Assembly (NCBI RefSeq): GCF_025024155.1 | Contig: NW_026251776.1 | Span: forward strand, 124,001-188,000 | DNA: 64,000 nucleotides | Direction: 5' to 3' | From: Gamsiella multidivaricata | Lineage: Eukaryota > Mortierellomycota > Mortierellomycetes > Mortierellales > Mortierellaceae | Shown: piece after piece, positions 12,731 to 24,482 of the stretch | How the letters are laid out: the number at the start of each line of letters is the position of its first letter | How positions within the stretch are numbered: position 1 is the stretch's first letter | Notes under the pieces: generated by a model | What the model saw: only the letters and a program-made list of their open reading frames with translations | What the model was told of the DNA's origin: nothing | Database searches by the model: none | Translations under genes and position numbers: made by a program

Positions 12731-13188
12731 CTTGTTTATTGTATAGTGTAAAATAAGGAGGCACCCCTTTCCTCCCTTGAATTGTTATCGTTCTGTCTTT
12801 TCTCTCCGCATCTTGTCTGTCACATTATTCATGCTTGAAATCGTTTGTAGCATATTACATTACTTGTATTAGAACCCCGCATCAAAGAAACCATCAGGTC
12901 TGCGATAGCATGACTCAAAGTTGTGGACTCTCGAGTCGCTTATAGTTGTAGTTGTGCAAAAGCCCTATCTACTGATGAGGTGTAAAGCTCGATCGACCCA
13001 AATTTCACAGTCAATAGTCCGTTTACACAGACGTGAGTGCTATAGATCCGGTTCGCAACAAGGGTTTCTCATTAACAACCTGCATCGCAATTCCACCTGT
13101 GCGCATAGCAAGCCCTAAAATTGGGGAGGTTTGTAAGCATGACAGAGTTCTGTTCCCCCCCTCCCGCTTGCAGTCATGGCCATGAGCT
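12731..13188. other. Intergenic, no gene seen
   Basis: AT-rich sequence follows the methyltransferase gene. TTATTG/ATAAAATAAG-like motifs at about 12736-12755 may serve in 3' end formation. I see no supported coding region. Confidence 0.4.
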
Positions 13189-13392
13189 CTAAGGCTTTGT
13201 AAGAGCTTCACAGCGTGGGTATTCATCACTTGTTTGGCAGGCGTTGTTAGTGCACGAATAGAAGCATCTTCCTCCCTTCGCACCAACGGAGGAGCAGGCA
13301 GTATCGCAGACTTGAACTGCGGCAATAAGCACAGAAGTGAGAGTAAAGATAAATGCCCTGCAATAGAAGAAGTAAAAAAAGATGTAGGTCAT
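13189..13392 (-). CDS. Possible small cysteine-rich secreted peptide
   Basis: A 67-codon minus-strand frame starts at ATG 13392 and ends TAG at 13189. It has a hydrophobic N terminus (residues 1-28, ending VLIAAVQ) that could be a signal peptide, followed by about 39 residues with six cysteines spaced C-x3-C-x9-C-x3-C-x4-C-x8-C. A strong acceptor-like sequence (pyrimidine tract ending TTGCAG at about 13358) lies inside the frame, so the true N terminus may come from an upstream exon. A TATATAAAG box on the same strand near 13685-13693 and a CA/CT-rich leader support transcription from this strand. I do not recognise the family. It could be a secreted effector-like or antimicrobial peptide, or a chance ORF. 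Confidence 0.4.
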   Translation of the reverse strand: MTYIFFYFFYCRAFIFTLTSVLIAAVQVCDTACSSVGAKGGRCFYSCTNNACQTSDEYPRCEALTKP

Positions 13393-13684
13393 TTTTCTAT
13401 TTTCTATCCATCATACTTGAATGGGTTCAATGTGTGCACCATATATAATATTCTTATTTGACTACCATCGTTGTTGTTTGCTTAAAGAACCGCGACCTAT
13501 CATTGAGAAACTAATTTTGAGTACAACAAATACAATGGTAGTTGAGATCCATCAAAGCGGAAACATACTTTTTTTTTTCTTTTTTTTTTTGTTAGAGCTT
13601 GAGGGTCGGTCTGAGATATGCGGCGAAGATGCGTGCGATGGGCTGGTTGGTTGAAGTTTGGTGCTGGCCGAAAAGCGGGGTTTC

Positions 13685-13693
13685 CTTTATATA
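13685..13693 (-). promoter_or_regulatory. TATA box of small peptide gene
   Basis: TATATAAAG reads on the minus strand about 300 bp upstream of the small cysteine-rich frame. It is followed by a pyrimidine/CA-rich stretch without ATG and then a possible donor (AAAGTATGT near 13566), consistent with a leader intron. The assignment is inferred from position. Confidence 0.4.
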
Positions 13694-14875
13694 CGTAGTG
13701 CAAATCCATCTCTTTCCTTGTGTGGGGCTATTCTTTTTGCCTTTTGAGCTAAGGATCTTTACGCTTGTGAAGTCACTTTGAGCACTGAGCATCCTCTTTG
13801 AAAACAAACAAGATGGAGCTCAATCAGGGGGAAAAGGAGAAAAAAAATGCATCCTTATCTCTGTTGACCAAAACAATGATTGAGGCTAATCTACCATCCA
13901 GTTGACTGTATCAAATTCTTTTGCGCTATGCCATGCAGCTGTTGGACGAGGAACAGATTGCTTGCGCGGGAGGTAAGGCGGTAAAAAAGTAAACGCGTCC
14001 CAGCTTTGGTGGGTTAGGGGACAATAAGGTTTATCATCACGTGGCCCTAGATTCTGGAGTCAGATTCCGGATTGATTAAATGGGTGGAATGCAGAGGGAT
14101 GAGAGGATGATGAATGATGAAGAGCTGGGGAATCATCGAGGGAAGTGGAGCATGGTTGCGATTGCTATGCTTTTTTTTTTTAACTCGACAAGGGTAACCG
14201 GCTATTTGAATCAACGGCTGCACACATGTGTGCATGTGTGCATGTATAACCCCCTCCCCTGGTTTGTGTTGCATGCAAAAAAAAAAAAAGTTTTGTTGTT
14301 TTCCATTTTGGTGGCAAACCAACCACAGACGAAGAACGACCAGCTAACCGGCCCATAGTAGCAATGATGGTCAACAACAAGGCATTCTTCCATCGAACTG
14401 AAGGGATGAGAGATTCCCCCGCTCTTTTGGCTTCCCCTTCTTCTTCTGGTACTTGCACCTCCACTTCAGTCCTGCTCTCGTTTCGATTCGGATCACACAC
14501 ACCGCAGCCCCATTTAGCATCCATTTGTTTTTGATGCATCACTTTGAATGATGCGAATGTGGATGCAAGTGTGGGAGGGTGAGTGCCAGTGTGTGTGTGT
14601 ATGTGAGAGTGTGTTGTGTGGCTGAATCCATATAAGAAGAAGAAAAAAAAAAAAAAAGACTCCTCCTTCCCATCACTTCCCATCACTTCCTTCTCTCCCA
14701 TCCTTCCATCACCTCCATCACCTCCATCACTTCCACCCCTCTTCCTTCCCTTCCTTCCCTTCCTTCTCATCAAACATCTACACACACACACACACACGCT
14801 CACACACAGACACACGCTTGTACACATACATCTCCATACATCTCCATACATCTTTTCATTCACACCCATACCACC
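13694..14875. other. Intergenic promoter region of SET gene
   Basis: No coding region is supported. The segment contains A/T runs (14170, 14280 and 14645), CA/TG dinucleotide stretches (14220-14250, 14590-14615 and 14780-14810) and tandem CATCACTTCC/CATCACCTCC units (14675-14735). The last 200 bp are pyrimidine-rich and lead to the ATG at 14876. Confidence 0.5.
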
Positions 14876-17036
14876 ATGCCGACTGCACAACCCTCTGCTC
14901 CTCCCCCATCCTCTTCCTCCCCCTCGTCGCCATCGCCTTCTCCTCCTCCCCCATCTGCAGCCTACCGCTTCCCCCCTCCTTCTTCCTCTTCATTCTCTTC
15001 CCTGTCTTCTTCATCACACCCCACCAGAGACCCATCCCAAGGTCCTCACTGGCACCACACCCAGCCTGCACATTCACACACACATTCACATTCACATCCT
15101 CATCCTGATCGACCCACAAAGGACGAACCTTTAGACCCCTACTCTTCTCTTTCCCACTCCTCTTCTTCTTCCTCCTCCTCGCCCCCACCACCACTCCCAC
15201 CACAGCCTGCATCATCCCTACACTCTTCTCATCACCCTTACTACTCTCAGAACCACCAGAACTATCACCATCACTCAGAGTCCTATCAGCAGGCCCATCA
15301 CCATCATCGCAGCGACACGGACAGCAACAACTACAACCATGAAAGCAGCATCTACCGACCCATTAGCGATCAGGCCCACGCCCGACGGGGCCATCGATAC
15401 TCGATCGATTCAGCTGCTGCCGATACTCTGCTAATGCTCAGCGCCGCTGCCTTCATGGATCCTGCAACAGCTCGCTCCGTTTTGGCGACCGACCAGGGAG
15501 ACAAGCGGACGGGGTCCTATCACCAACATCACCACAATGGGTCCTATGGCCACCCATATCGCCACGATTCCCATTACAGATCCCTTGAGCATTCGCATCC
15601 TCCTCACACTGCGTATTCCCACCAGCAGCGACAGCACTCTCCATCAGCGCCAGAACCCTTCCGTCTTCATGCCATGTCAAAGACCGTTTCAGCTCCAGCT
15701 TCATCCTTGCATCTCCCTCCACTGTCTCTGTCTCGGAATCGGTCTCACCACCACTACCACCGTCACCAGCAGCAGCAGCAGCAGCAGGACCACTCGAGCG
15801 ATATGGAAATTGAGCCCAGACCCTCAAGTCCATTACTTGCTGCGAGCAAACATCCTGCCTTTGTTCCGGATCGATCATGTCCCACGCGAGAGCATTCCCC
15901 CTCCTCTTTAGGAGTCAACGAGCCTGCTCACTCGCTCGGCCGGCATCAACCTTCAACCCTCGTGTCCTCCGCTGGTGTAACAATCGATGGGCCCTTGGCC
16001 TCGGTCAGTGGCAACACCGACGGGTTTATACCAGGAGGCTATGCTGATGTCAAACACAGGAGAGATCGGGACAACAAGGTCCATGCAGACGAGGAAGAGG
16101 AGGAGGACGAAGTCATGTCCGTTGGTGTTGTGCATATGAATGCAAAGTTGGCACCGGTCACTCTCTCTCCTCAGGGCAAGACAAGGTCCTCGAATAAGTC
16201 CTCGCTCCCGTTGCCACCGCTGCCACCATCGATATCGACCTCAGCCTCTGTCCTACATCAGGACCAGGACTCCCCAAAGACACCGACCAGCGCAAGGACG
16301 CCACGAACACCTAAGCAGACCAGGGCGCCAAAGCTACCAAAGATCCCACGGACGCCAAAACGCAGCCAAAGCGACTATCAACCCAACAGCAGCGGTGTTG
16401 GCAGTGGGGGTCGAGGCAGGGGTAACCAGCGGGATGGTCATGGCGACTACTTTTTCTCACCCTTCCCGCCATCAGCCTCGCCTGCATCTTCGCCATCCTC
16501 CTCATTGTCCTTTCAAGCTCAGCTCCAATCGTTGACCCACAACTTTGTCTCTGTTCAGGCTCATGCTTCTCCGACGAGCCGATTCCGCCGAACACTGTCA
16601 TCTCATACTGCTGCCGCAACCGTACCTGTGGCTACGACTGCGACTGCGATTGCAACTGCAACACCACCAGTCTCGCCACCAGTCTCGCCAGGAGTGGATC
16701 TGATTCGGGATTTGCCATTCCATTTCGGCTCTGCCTCTGCAACGACTTCGCCGACAAAAGGAAGCAGCTATTCCTCGTCAAATGCACAGGGCACAGCACC
16801 TTCAACCCCAACCTCGACTACGTTTTCGCGTCCTGGTTCCAAAGTCAACACACCCCTGCGGACACACTTCAAACCGCGATGGCACACTCAGCCCTATATG
16901 ATGTTCCTGGCACTGCGGGCTATGCCTGACCGGACAGCTGCACGACAAGAGTTAATCATGGCGGCCGTTGAGCTGGACAAAAAGTTTAGCGCGGAAAAGG
17001 GTCTTCCACGTGTCTTTACTGGCAAAGTAAGTCTCC

Positions 17037-17067
<31 letters not shown>

Positions 17068-18362
17068 TGTTTCTTGTTTCCAAACCATTATTGACAGTGC
17101 ACTGACTTTCTATGATTTGTCTGTTCATGATATAGACGCCAATGAATTCGGCCTCGGCGTGCCTAACGAACAACGGTGACAAGTACTTTATACCTTTCAA
17201 GCCGGAGGGCAGCAGGAGCACACACTTTCAGCTTGCGTACGAACCGGGAGATTTCGACACGGCCGTGAAGGAGTACAATGACTGGATGGAGCAGTTGATT
17301 CGAAGAGATTGGCCACTCTGCTTTGGTGTCCCCAAGAAAGATGCACTGCCTCTGGAGATGGAGGAGCAGGCGGGTTCTCAACGAGTAGTCATCAAGGAGG
17401 GCCGACCAGAGATGCAGCGTGCATACTCCTCACCGGAATCCAGGAAGCGTGGCGCGGATGTGAGCGAGCAGGGGCAGGAGACGAAACTGGGAAATAGCAA
17501 GAAACTCAAGGCCGAGACTGGAACCGAGGATGAGAATGAAAACGAGACACTGAAGCACGAATCGATCGAGAGCCGAGAAGAACGGAAGGTCGCGGATAGT
17601 ATGCAGCGGCTAGATATCAAAGCGGCAGGAAGTTATGATGGGTCGTTATCTTGCCCTCCGACACCCACAGCGACTAATTCAGCAGCAGCGATCGAGCCGT
17701 CGGAAGAGCGTCCGAAGGTGCAGAGATTCCGTCTTGAGGACCTCGACCTTCAGAATGTGCCGACTTGCTTGGAGGACATTGTACGAGTTGATGTCTCCAT
17801 GATCCCAAATGCCGGCAACGGGCTGTTTGCGAAGACAGATTTGCCGGCAGGAACACCTCTGGGCTTTTATTTTGGCGTGCCGTTGACGGAAAATGAGTTT
17901 GACTCGCTTAAGGATGGTGTTGGATTGGCCTCGCAGTACTCGGTAATGTACCGGCGGACGGTGCTCGATGCGACGGACGATGATGGACAGCCGTACACTG
18001 ACCCGAATGGACCTGTATACTGTCCGTTCCATTTCATGAACGAGGATCCGGATGGGAATGTGTCGTTTATCACGGGTAGTGTTGTGAACCAAGTGATCTG
18101 TACGACGAATCGAGATATCAAGGCCGGCGAGGAGTTGTTGGTGTTTTTTGGAAGGGAGATGGTAGACCGATCGTGGGGTCTGCAAGCGCAGGACGCAGCA
18201 GCGGCGGCAGGGATGGGTTCGGGCGCGGGTGAGACGATGGAGGGAAAGAGAAGTCGAGGCGGATCGAGGTCAAGAGCGTCGTCGCCGACGAGACGGCCTG
18301 CTGAAGATGGTGGGCGGCCACGAAGAGAAACCGTTCACAAACCTGTGCGATACACGCGCTAA
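14876..18362 (+). CDS. SET-domain protein (PRDM-like SET)
   Basis: Two exons (14876-17026 and 17136-18362) encode about 1125 aa. The N-terminal 700 residues are low complexity: Ser/Pro, His and Gln rich, with a basic TPRTPK-type patch near 16290-16370. The C-terminal SET domain spans about residues 929-1066, beginning VDVSMIPNAGNGLFAKTDLP and ending KAGEELLVFFG. In place of the usual NHSC it has FHFMNEDPDGNVSF, resembling PRDM-type SET domains, and no post-SET cysteines follow. A conserved segment before the SET (WHTQPYMMFLALRAMPDRTAARQEL, split here into its two halves by description only) spans the intron. A Lys methyltransferase acting in the nucleus is possible, but activity is uncertain because of the atypical AdoMet-binding motif. 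The intron has a poly(T) tract just after the donor. Confidence 0.85.
17040..17068. repeat. Intronic poly(T) tract
   Basis: A T run of about 28 bases begins 13 bp after the GTAAGT donor of the SET gene intron (17027-17135). It is non-coding in the spliced product. Confidence 0.85.
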
Positions 18363-18615
18363 GGATGAGTCGTCCATCTACAATCCTCGATCACTCGTAT
18401 ATGTTCATTATGTTCTTGCTCTTGTTCTTGTTTTTGTATTTTTTTTTTTTTTTTGTTGTAGCTATAGCTGCTGTAATTGTAATAATCATCATTTGCATCT
18501 TTTAGCACACACGAGTTTGTGTGGATGTACTGACAGAATATATACAAGAAGTCATCTCAGAAAGCACCTTTTATTATAATCACGATATCGAAAGAGTGAA
18601 AAAGAAAAATATGGA

Positions 18616-19827
18616 CTAGGGCTTGCTTTGACGAGCAGCAATGTTGAGGTTGATCTTGAGTCTCCGTTTCTCGGCATAAAGTGCTGTGACATCCTTTTGC
18701 CTCGCGTCCATCATCTGAGCGAGGGCGACGGTTGGGATGACGGACATGGTTGCCGAAGGTGTCGCGGGTGTGGCGGGGTTCATGGGTGTGGATACTGATG
18801 CTGGTAATGATGCGGGATCGCCTGCAGGGGCACCGGTGCTGGCTGGGATGGTCGCTCCTGCTCCTATCGTTCCTGGTAATGCTGTTGCTGAAGAAGAGTC
18901 AGAAGACATAAGGGTGTCGAAGATCGGGATGGGTGATAATGCGGTTGTGGATGACATCGTATTGGTATTTGATAATGATGCAGTTGTGGAGGGTATTGAA
19001 GGCACAGGTAGAGGCGTGGAGCCCGCGGGTGTGGCGACGAGACTGGTAGGTGCTCCCGGGGATAGCATTTGTATATCGAGGTTCGAGCTATTTGTCGATC
19101 CGGCGGCGACATTTGTAATATTGTTAGTGGTATTGTTATTGCTGGAGGAAGAGGCGGTATTATGGTGGTGGTTGCTGTGAATATGGTTTTGCATGCGTGG
19201 GGACATGAAGGACGGTTTGGGAGTTCCGGCGACGAAAGTTGTTGAGGCCGAGGGAGTGGAGACGACGGTTGGGGAGGTTGGGAGCATGGTCAGGGCGCCA
19301 AAGCCAGTGGTCTTTGCCTGGGTCGCCAGGGTGTCGAGTTGTGTCAACAGGTTTGCTGTGTCGGCTACATCGAAATGCCACAGTGTAATAAGGAGGAAAG
19401 TGAGTGCCTAATAGTTATGTTGTTCCCCACTAACCACTAACAAGAGGAGGTGGAAGGGGGGTCCTTGCTTACCGATGGCTTCATGCTGGGAATATGGGTG
19501 CTTGAAGGACTCCTCACTACAAAAAAGAGAGAGATGCGAAAAGCGTCGATATGAGCTTTCTGGGATCCTGTTCTGTTCCCGGGACATACTGACGAAACTT
19601 TTTTTTGTTTTTGGTCTGTTTGTTGATCAGATCAAGACCGAGAATGAAGAAAGGAAGGAGACGTACATCTTGTGGAACATGACGAGCCCCTGGCGCTCGA
19701 CCTCATTCAGCTGGTTGAGGAGGACGTGAAGTGAGGCCATCAGTTCCTTGTCGAAGGGCACTTGCGGCTGTGCGGGGGGTCTCCCCTGGGGCCGAGGGGA
19801 TTGGATGCTGCTCGCGGGTGATTGCAT
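18616..19827 (-). CDS. Ser/Thr/Pro-rich protein of unknown function
   Basis: Three minus-strand exons (19827-19667, 19516-19473 and 19364-18616) join in frame to 317 aa. The N-terminal 95 residues look structured and helical (ELMASLHVLLNQLNEVE, then HPYSQHEAIADTANLLTQL), suggesting a short coiled coil. They are followed by about 180 residues rich in Ser, Thr, Ala, Pro and Asn, and a basic C-terminal helix ending EKRRLKINLNIAARQSKP. The arrangement resembles small nuclear subunits such as Mediator components, but no diagnostic motif lets me name one. It ends tail-to-tail with the SET gene (254 bp) and starts head-to-head with the small gene at 20122. Confidence 0.75.
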
Positions 19828-20121
19828 CGTTTTTCTCCTACGTGAGGGTGATGGTGTTCTGTTGCTGTGCCTGGCGTCTCCTGGTGTCTCCTGATGTCTC
19901 CTGTCTCCTGGCTAGCCTGGTATATCCTGGTGGGTTTTGCTTTGTCACAGCGTGCCTCTCTAATCCTGCGTTCCTGAAGTAGCGATGGTGATGATGCTGA
20001 ACAATGCCTGATCTCTTTATGGCATAGCTGCGACAGGAAATAAAGCGCGTTTCTACATCTATTTCCATCTTCATTTTCAGTCCCTGGATATGAGCCTACG
20101 GCTTTTTAGACTGTACCCGAC

Positions 20122-20560
20122 ATGCTTGACATCATGCTCCAGGAACTGGTTCCCCTGCACACAGCACCATTGACGCCCGAAATCCTCTCCCCCGGTCTTC
20201 CAGTACGTTTTCCTCTGGCCCCTCGGTCCTTACGCACTTCTGACGCAGACACGCCCTTCCAGCCATCTGGTTCGTCCTCTGCTACTACAGCCTCGCTCAG
20301 GGCTTGGTACCATCCCCATTCTCAGCAAGGACCCTCGACGCGTATCCAAGGCTGAAGCATTTCTTCTGGACCAGGTGTCATCACCGAAATGAGTTGAGGC
20401 CGAGGAATATTGTCGAGCGACTATGCATGCTGACCTGAATTGAAGCCCTCTCTTTCCCGAGATGGAAGGTGCCCTGGGAGGAGCTCCTGATGCACTTGAA
20501 CACAGCTTCACGACTACAGAAACTGCAGCTCTCATCCACGTACCGGGACCTTGTTCGTAG
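20122..20560 (+). CDS. Small hypothetical protein
   Basis: Exons 20122-20202, 20249-20374 and 20462-20560 join in frame to about 101 aa. Exon 1 ends at GTACGT. Intron 1 is only 46 bp with a CTTCTGACGCAG end. Exon 2 reads TRPSSHLVRPLLLQPRSG near its start and ends KAEAFLLDQ before GTGTCA. The third exon is least certain, and its acceptor CCCGAG is weak. I recognise no domain; the Arg/Leu/Pro-rich N terminus could be a mitochondrial presequence. Support comes from frame-consistent joins and the 294-bp divergent spacing from the gene at 19827, a pattern repeated in this window. Confidence 0.4.
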
Positions 20561-20802
20561 AACATCTTATTCTTCTCAGGAGTCAGATTCCCCGTCTTAA
20601 TACCTACAAAAACACTGTCGGACAGATATTCCCTGCCGCTGCTCAATCTCGCAGCCCGAACTTCTTACAACTCAGCGATGGTGGAACGGCATCAATTATG
20701 CGGGCCAGGTCACATATCTTCGAACTATGCAAGCATTCAAGTAACAGAGCTTTATATGTCGGTACAAAAATGAGCAGATAGATCCAAAGGTGAAGACCAT
20801 AA

Positions 20803-22209
20803 TTAGTGGGCAACAGCACCCTCTATCTCTGTCGTCGTCGCTGCTGTCGTTGCTGTCGTCGTCTCAGTCGTTTCTTCCGCCGCGACCACGTCCGCAAAAG
20901 TAATGCCGGCCCTCATCTTTTCCAAATCCTCAGTCTCCTCCAGGACCTCGCTCTTTTCTGCCGAGTTGTCCTCCTCAGTGTTTTGGGCAACCACATCCGC
21001 AAACGTGATCCCGGCCTTCATCATTTCCAGATCTTCAGTCTCCTCCAAAACCTGGTCAGTTTTAACCTCGGAGTCGGGTTTCTCTTCGGGAAGGTTGTGC
21101 GAGGTCACTTCAGCGAACGAGATGCCCTCCTGAACCTTTTCCAAATGGCTGGTCTCCTCGACCGCGACTGTTGCACTGCTACTGCTGCTAATGCTGCTAG
21201 TGCTGCCACTGCTGATCGTCGTTGTGGTCGTCGTGGTCTTGGTGGAGGAGGTGGTCGTGGCCAGGAGGCCATTGGCGTGCTCGTGGTGCTTGTGCTCGAT
21301 GTTGTGGGAGGCCACATTCGCGAAGGTCACGCCCTCCTTCATCTTCTCCAGATCCTCCGTTGGCTCCAAAATCTCAGGCTCGGGGATGTTGCGTGAGGCC
21401 ACCTCTGCGAACGAGAAGCCCTCCTTCACATGAACATCGACATCCGCACCGTGCGCCTCCTTGGCCATATCCGCCTTTTTCTCTTCAGTAGCGGCAGCCT
21501 TCTTGGCCTCCTCGGCCTCCTCGGCCTTCTTCTCGAACACTTCGACCGCGGTCAATCGATCCTTGAACGAGGCCCCAATCTTGTCCATCTGTGCCATCAG
21601 CTTTTGAATCTTTTCAATGTCTGTTCTCTTGCGCTTCCGGATCTTCTCGAATGCCTGCATCTCCGGTCCGTTCGCGGACGCGAGTCCTCCGGATCCATCG
21701 CCCAGATCCGTCAATTCGCGAGGCGAGATCGCATCGAGGGACTCAAGCAAGCGCAACAGCTGCTCGTTCACGGAGTTGACCAAGAACTCCAGACGCTTAT
21801 AGCCCTGTCGGACCTTCTGAGGATCTTCGCCATACCCCTGCGTGCGCTCCCGGATCAGTTCCTCCTGGGTCTCCTCGATATCGGAACCAAGATCGAGCTT
21901 GTCCTGGGGGTTGATCAAGCCGAGGCTCGGGAGGTGGACATGTGGGTCGCCTGTGTAGATTGCATAGGTGCGAAGGGTACGCGTCCGGACCTGGGCCAGA
22001 CGGATATCGCCCTCAACGAGAGCTTCGACGGAAGACTCGACTTTCGAGAGCTTGTGGGAAAGTTGCTTTTGGAGCGCGCGGATCTTTCTGCGGTGCTTCG
22101 CGCGTCGGTCGTCTTGGATGAGGAGGTAGGCGAGGGTTGAAAGGGTGGTGAGGCCGACGATGGCCGAGACAGAGAGGATGAGGGTCTTTTTCGTGGAGTC
22201 GGAGACCAT
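20803..22209 (-). CDS. Membrane-anchored BAG-like protein with repeats
   Basis: A single exon encodes 468 aa. Residues about 9-31 form one transmembrane helix (LILSVSAIVGLTTLSTLAYLL), followed by a basic coiled coil (RRAKHRRKIRALQKQL). The region about 135-225 (YKRLEFLVNSVNEQLLRLLESLD and onward to KIQKLMAQMDKIGASF) resembles a BAG domain, the Hsp70 nucleotide-exchange module, as in the yeast ER protein Snl1. This would place it on the cytosolic face of the ER or nuclear envelope. The C-terminal 200 residues are acidic and carry five degenerate repeats with a core G-[ITVF]-[ST]-F-A-[EDN]-V, such as EGVTFANVASHN and AGITFADVVAQN. The BAG call rests on pattern, not on a search. The leader is CT-rich. 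Confidence 0.8.
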   Translation of the reverse strand: MVSDSTKKTLILSVSAIVGLTTLSTLAYLLIQDDRRAKHRRKIRALQKQLSHKLSKVESSVEALVEGDIRLAQVRTRTLRTYAIYTGDPHVHLPSLGLINPQDKLDLGSDIEETQEELIRERTQGYGEDPQKVRQGYKRLEFLVNSVNEQLLRLLESLDAISPRELTDLGDGSGGLASANGPEMQAFEKIRKRKRTDIEKIQKLMAQMDKIGASFKDRLTAVEVFEKKAEEAEEAKKAAATEEKKADMAKEAHGADVDVHVKEGFSFAEVASRNIPEPEILEPTEDLEKMKEGVTFANVASHNIEHKHHEHANGLLATTTSSTKTTTTTTTISSGSTSSISSSSSATVAVEETSHLEKVQEGISFAEVTSHNLPEEKPDSEVKTDQVLEETEDLEMMKAGITFADVVAQNTEEDNSAEKSEVLEETEDLEKMRAGITFADVVAAEETTETTTATTAATTTEIEGAVAH

Positions 22210-24482
22210 GGCGGGGATCGGGAAGGAAATGATCGTTGGTTAGATCAAGGGAGAAAAGGAAAAAAAGAGGACAAAAGGGGAATGGGCCACCAAAATGTAT
22301 ATGACGTCGAATAAAAAAAGAAAAGAAAAAAGAGCGCCAGGGATCAGGTTCCCATGCACAAGGCTGATTGAGCAGATGGGGATCTCCATCCACAGGGATG
22401 GATGCGGATCCCCATCCGCACCCATCGCGGTTGACCCCCGCGCGCAGGCACCTGCTTGGGGGTCCTCCGCCCAGGCCAGGGCCACTGGGCACCTGATAGC
22501 CTGCATCCGTGGTCTCACCCGGCTTCAAAAAAGGCCATGCGGGCCATGTGATGCAGACCGCTGCGGGGGCGCGCCTCCTCCGGGTGTGACCAAAACGGTG
22601 TCCCCCCCAATTGCGCCCTATCCTCCATCGTCGCCGCCTCGGCCCCTGCGTCCATACGCGCCGACACGCGTCCAAGGGCGCGAGAACACTGCAGCTTGGC
22701 TGCATCTGCTTCTTTGTCCATGGTCCCAATCGAGAATCTGCTGTCCACACTGCTTAACTACGCCGTAGTGGCCATTCTTAGCGCGTATGTTTATTTATAG
22801 TGGTGTGCCTGGCTGATAGACTGGGCGGCCGGCTGCTGACATGGTCGTGTCTTGATGCTGCTTTCGAAGCGACCGAATGGAAGGCTCTTGGCCTATGACC
22901 CAGCTGATTGACAAGGCGACTAGTTCGACTTTTGCTGAGGCCTTGGCGCCAGGCCGTCTAGCGTCCATCACGATAGAAATAATGTCATTAAAGAACAGAA
23001 CGATAGACCAAGATCCGCAATGCAATGAGTGGATCCGTATTCAGAGTTATAATGCTTACCTTGCTGCGGTTACGGTCTGATTCGAGCCTTGTGGTACTGG
23101 CACCTCCCCCTGCACTTTCCTTCCTTTGCCCCTCCTGTTCCTCCTTTTGGACCCCCTCCAGGATCCCCTCCAGTGCACACCACCCGCACTCATTCTGCTG
23201 CCCCCCCTCACCATTCTTCCTCATTGTCCACATTCGCCCTCTCCCTCTTATACTTGGCACACATTAGTCATCCAATGCAGAGGAGCCAAACTCACGACCA
23301 GCAATCTCTAGGCTTTCAGAAACAATCACTCCCAGCCGAAGTGAGAGCTCCACTGGGCGGCCACAGCCAGCGCCGACCCCTAACTTATCCCTACCCGCTC
23401 TGCCTCTACTTTGAGCCCATCATATCAAGCCGACTTGGCTATTAAAAAAAAGAACCCCCACCTGGTTGAGAGCGAGATGTAAGGGTGGATGGAAAGACTC
23501 GCTTGGAGCGGTAGTCTAAACATCTCTTGTCTTGCCTACCTGTGCCTTGGGGCGCATTGCCCTGCTGGGGCGCTGTTATGGGTCTCTACTGTGCTATCAT
23601 ACGTACACAGGGTTCACAGCATACGGCAGTACAACTGCTAGGCCTCCCGCGTTCCTTTACTGCTAATAGCTCTGAAATAGAACACCCTTTTAAACAAAGT
23701 GTTAGCTTCAGTCTCTTTGGGTACATTTTTCTTGATCATATTGCCTGAGACCCTTTGAGTCATGGGCATTGAGGTCGCGGCATGTTGATCGTTACCAAGT
23801 AGAATATTCGAAAAAAGATGAGACAACGACAAATACAGAGAAGACTCGCGTTAGTACCCGCGTTGATTTCAGCCCGAGGCCGGTTGTTTGCTTTGAGGAA
23901 CGAGAAAGCACCTGTGGTATGCCCTGGGCGATTGCTTGCGTCCTTGAGGTCATCTTCTTGGGGTCGTGTTCCTGAGATTGTCTGGGCGAAGCAGATAAAA
24001 AGTAAGCAAGAACTGCAGTCCTTCATGTGTAACCACGACCACAGATAAAGTTCAAGTCTCTTCCCCAAAGCTACCAAACCATTCACGTCGTGTGCCTGTG
24101 GCCTAGCATCGCCTGCGATGATCATTTGCCCCGTCATGATTGATATTCATAAATAAGGGCTAGTAAGCCATCCACAACGCATACAACAAAGAGATCCGTA
24201 TAGGTGCAAAGCGCTCGTGAAAAGCAACGGCGGCTCATTTTATAGTCCTTACAGCCAAAGCAACCGTTTGCAGAATCTAAACAGACAAACGTAGGTGATC
24301 TGTTTGCACGGACTATCTGAGCCGAGGGCCTGTCGCTGTCAACGTGACAACGCGTTCCTTGAAGAATCGGGCCTCAAGAAGAACATATGTGCTCTAACTC
24401 TGGGTTTATATTCTATGATACATTTCATCCTTGATGCAGCTGTCTATTTGTTCTGTGATATCCCATCAGTTGTAAGACCCAT
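22210..24482. other. Gene-poor region with GC-rich island
   Basis: No supported coding gene. The segment 22430-22700 is strikingly GC- and CpG-rich compared with its surroundings and may be part of the upstream control region of the BAG-like gene. Open frames overlapping it on the minus strand (for example from ATG at 22748) lack recognisable domains and have no good downstream acceptor. The rest (22800-24480) shows nothing I can name. Confidence 0.5.

Noticed and set aside
20230..20646. 138-codon minus-strand frame beginning MSSGREYLSD
   Set aside because: The plus strand gives frame-consistent exons with better splice sites; the minus frame has no domain.
22013..22750. Long overlapping minus-strand frames in the GC-rich island
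   Set aside because: High GC lowers stop frequency; no domain, no acceptor before the downstream gene's ATG, and no conserved-looking segments.
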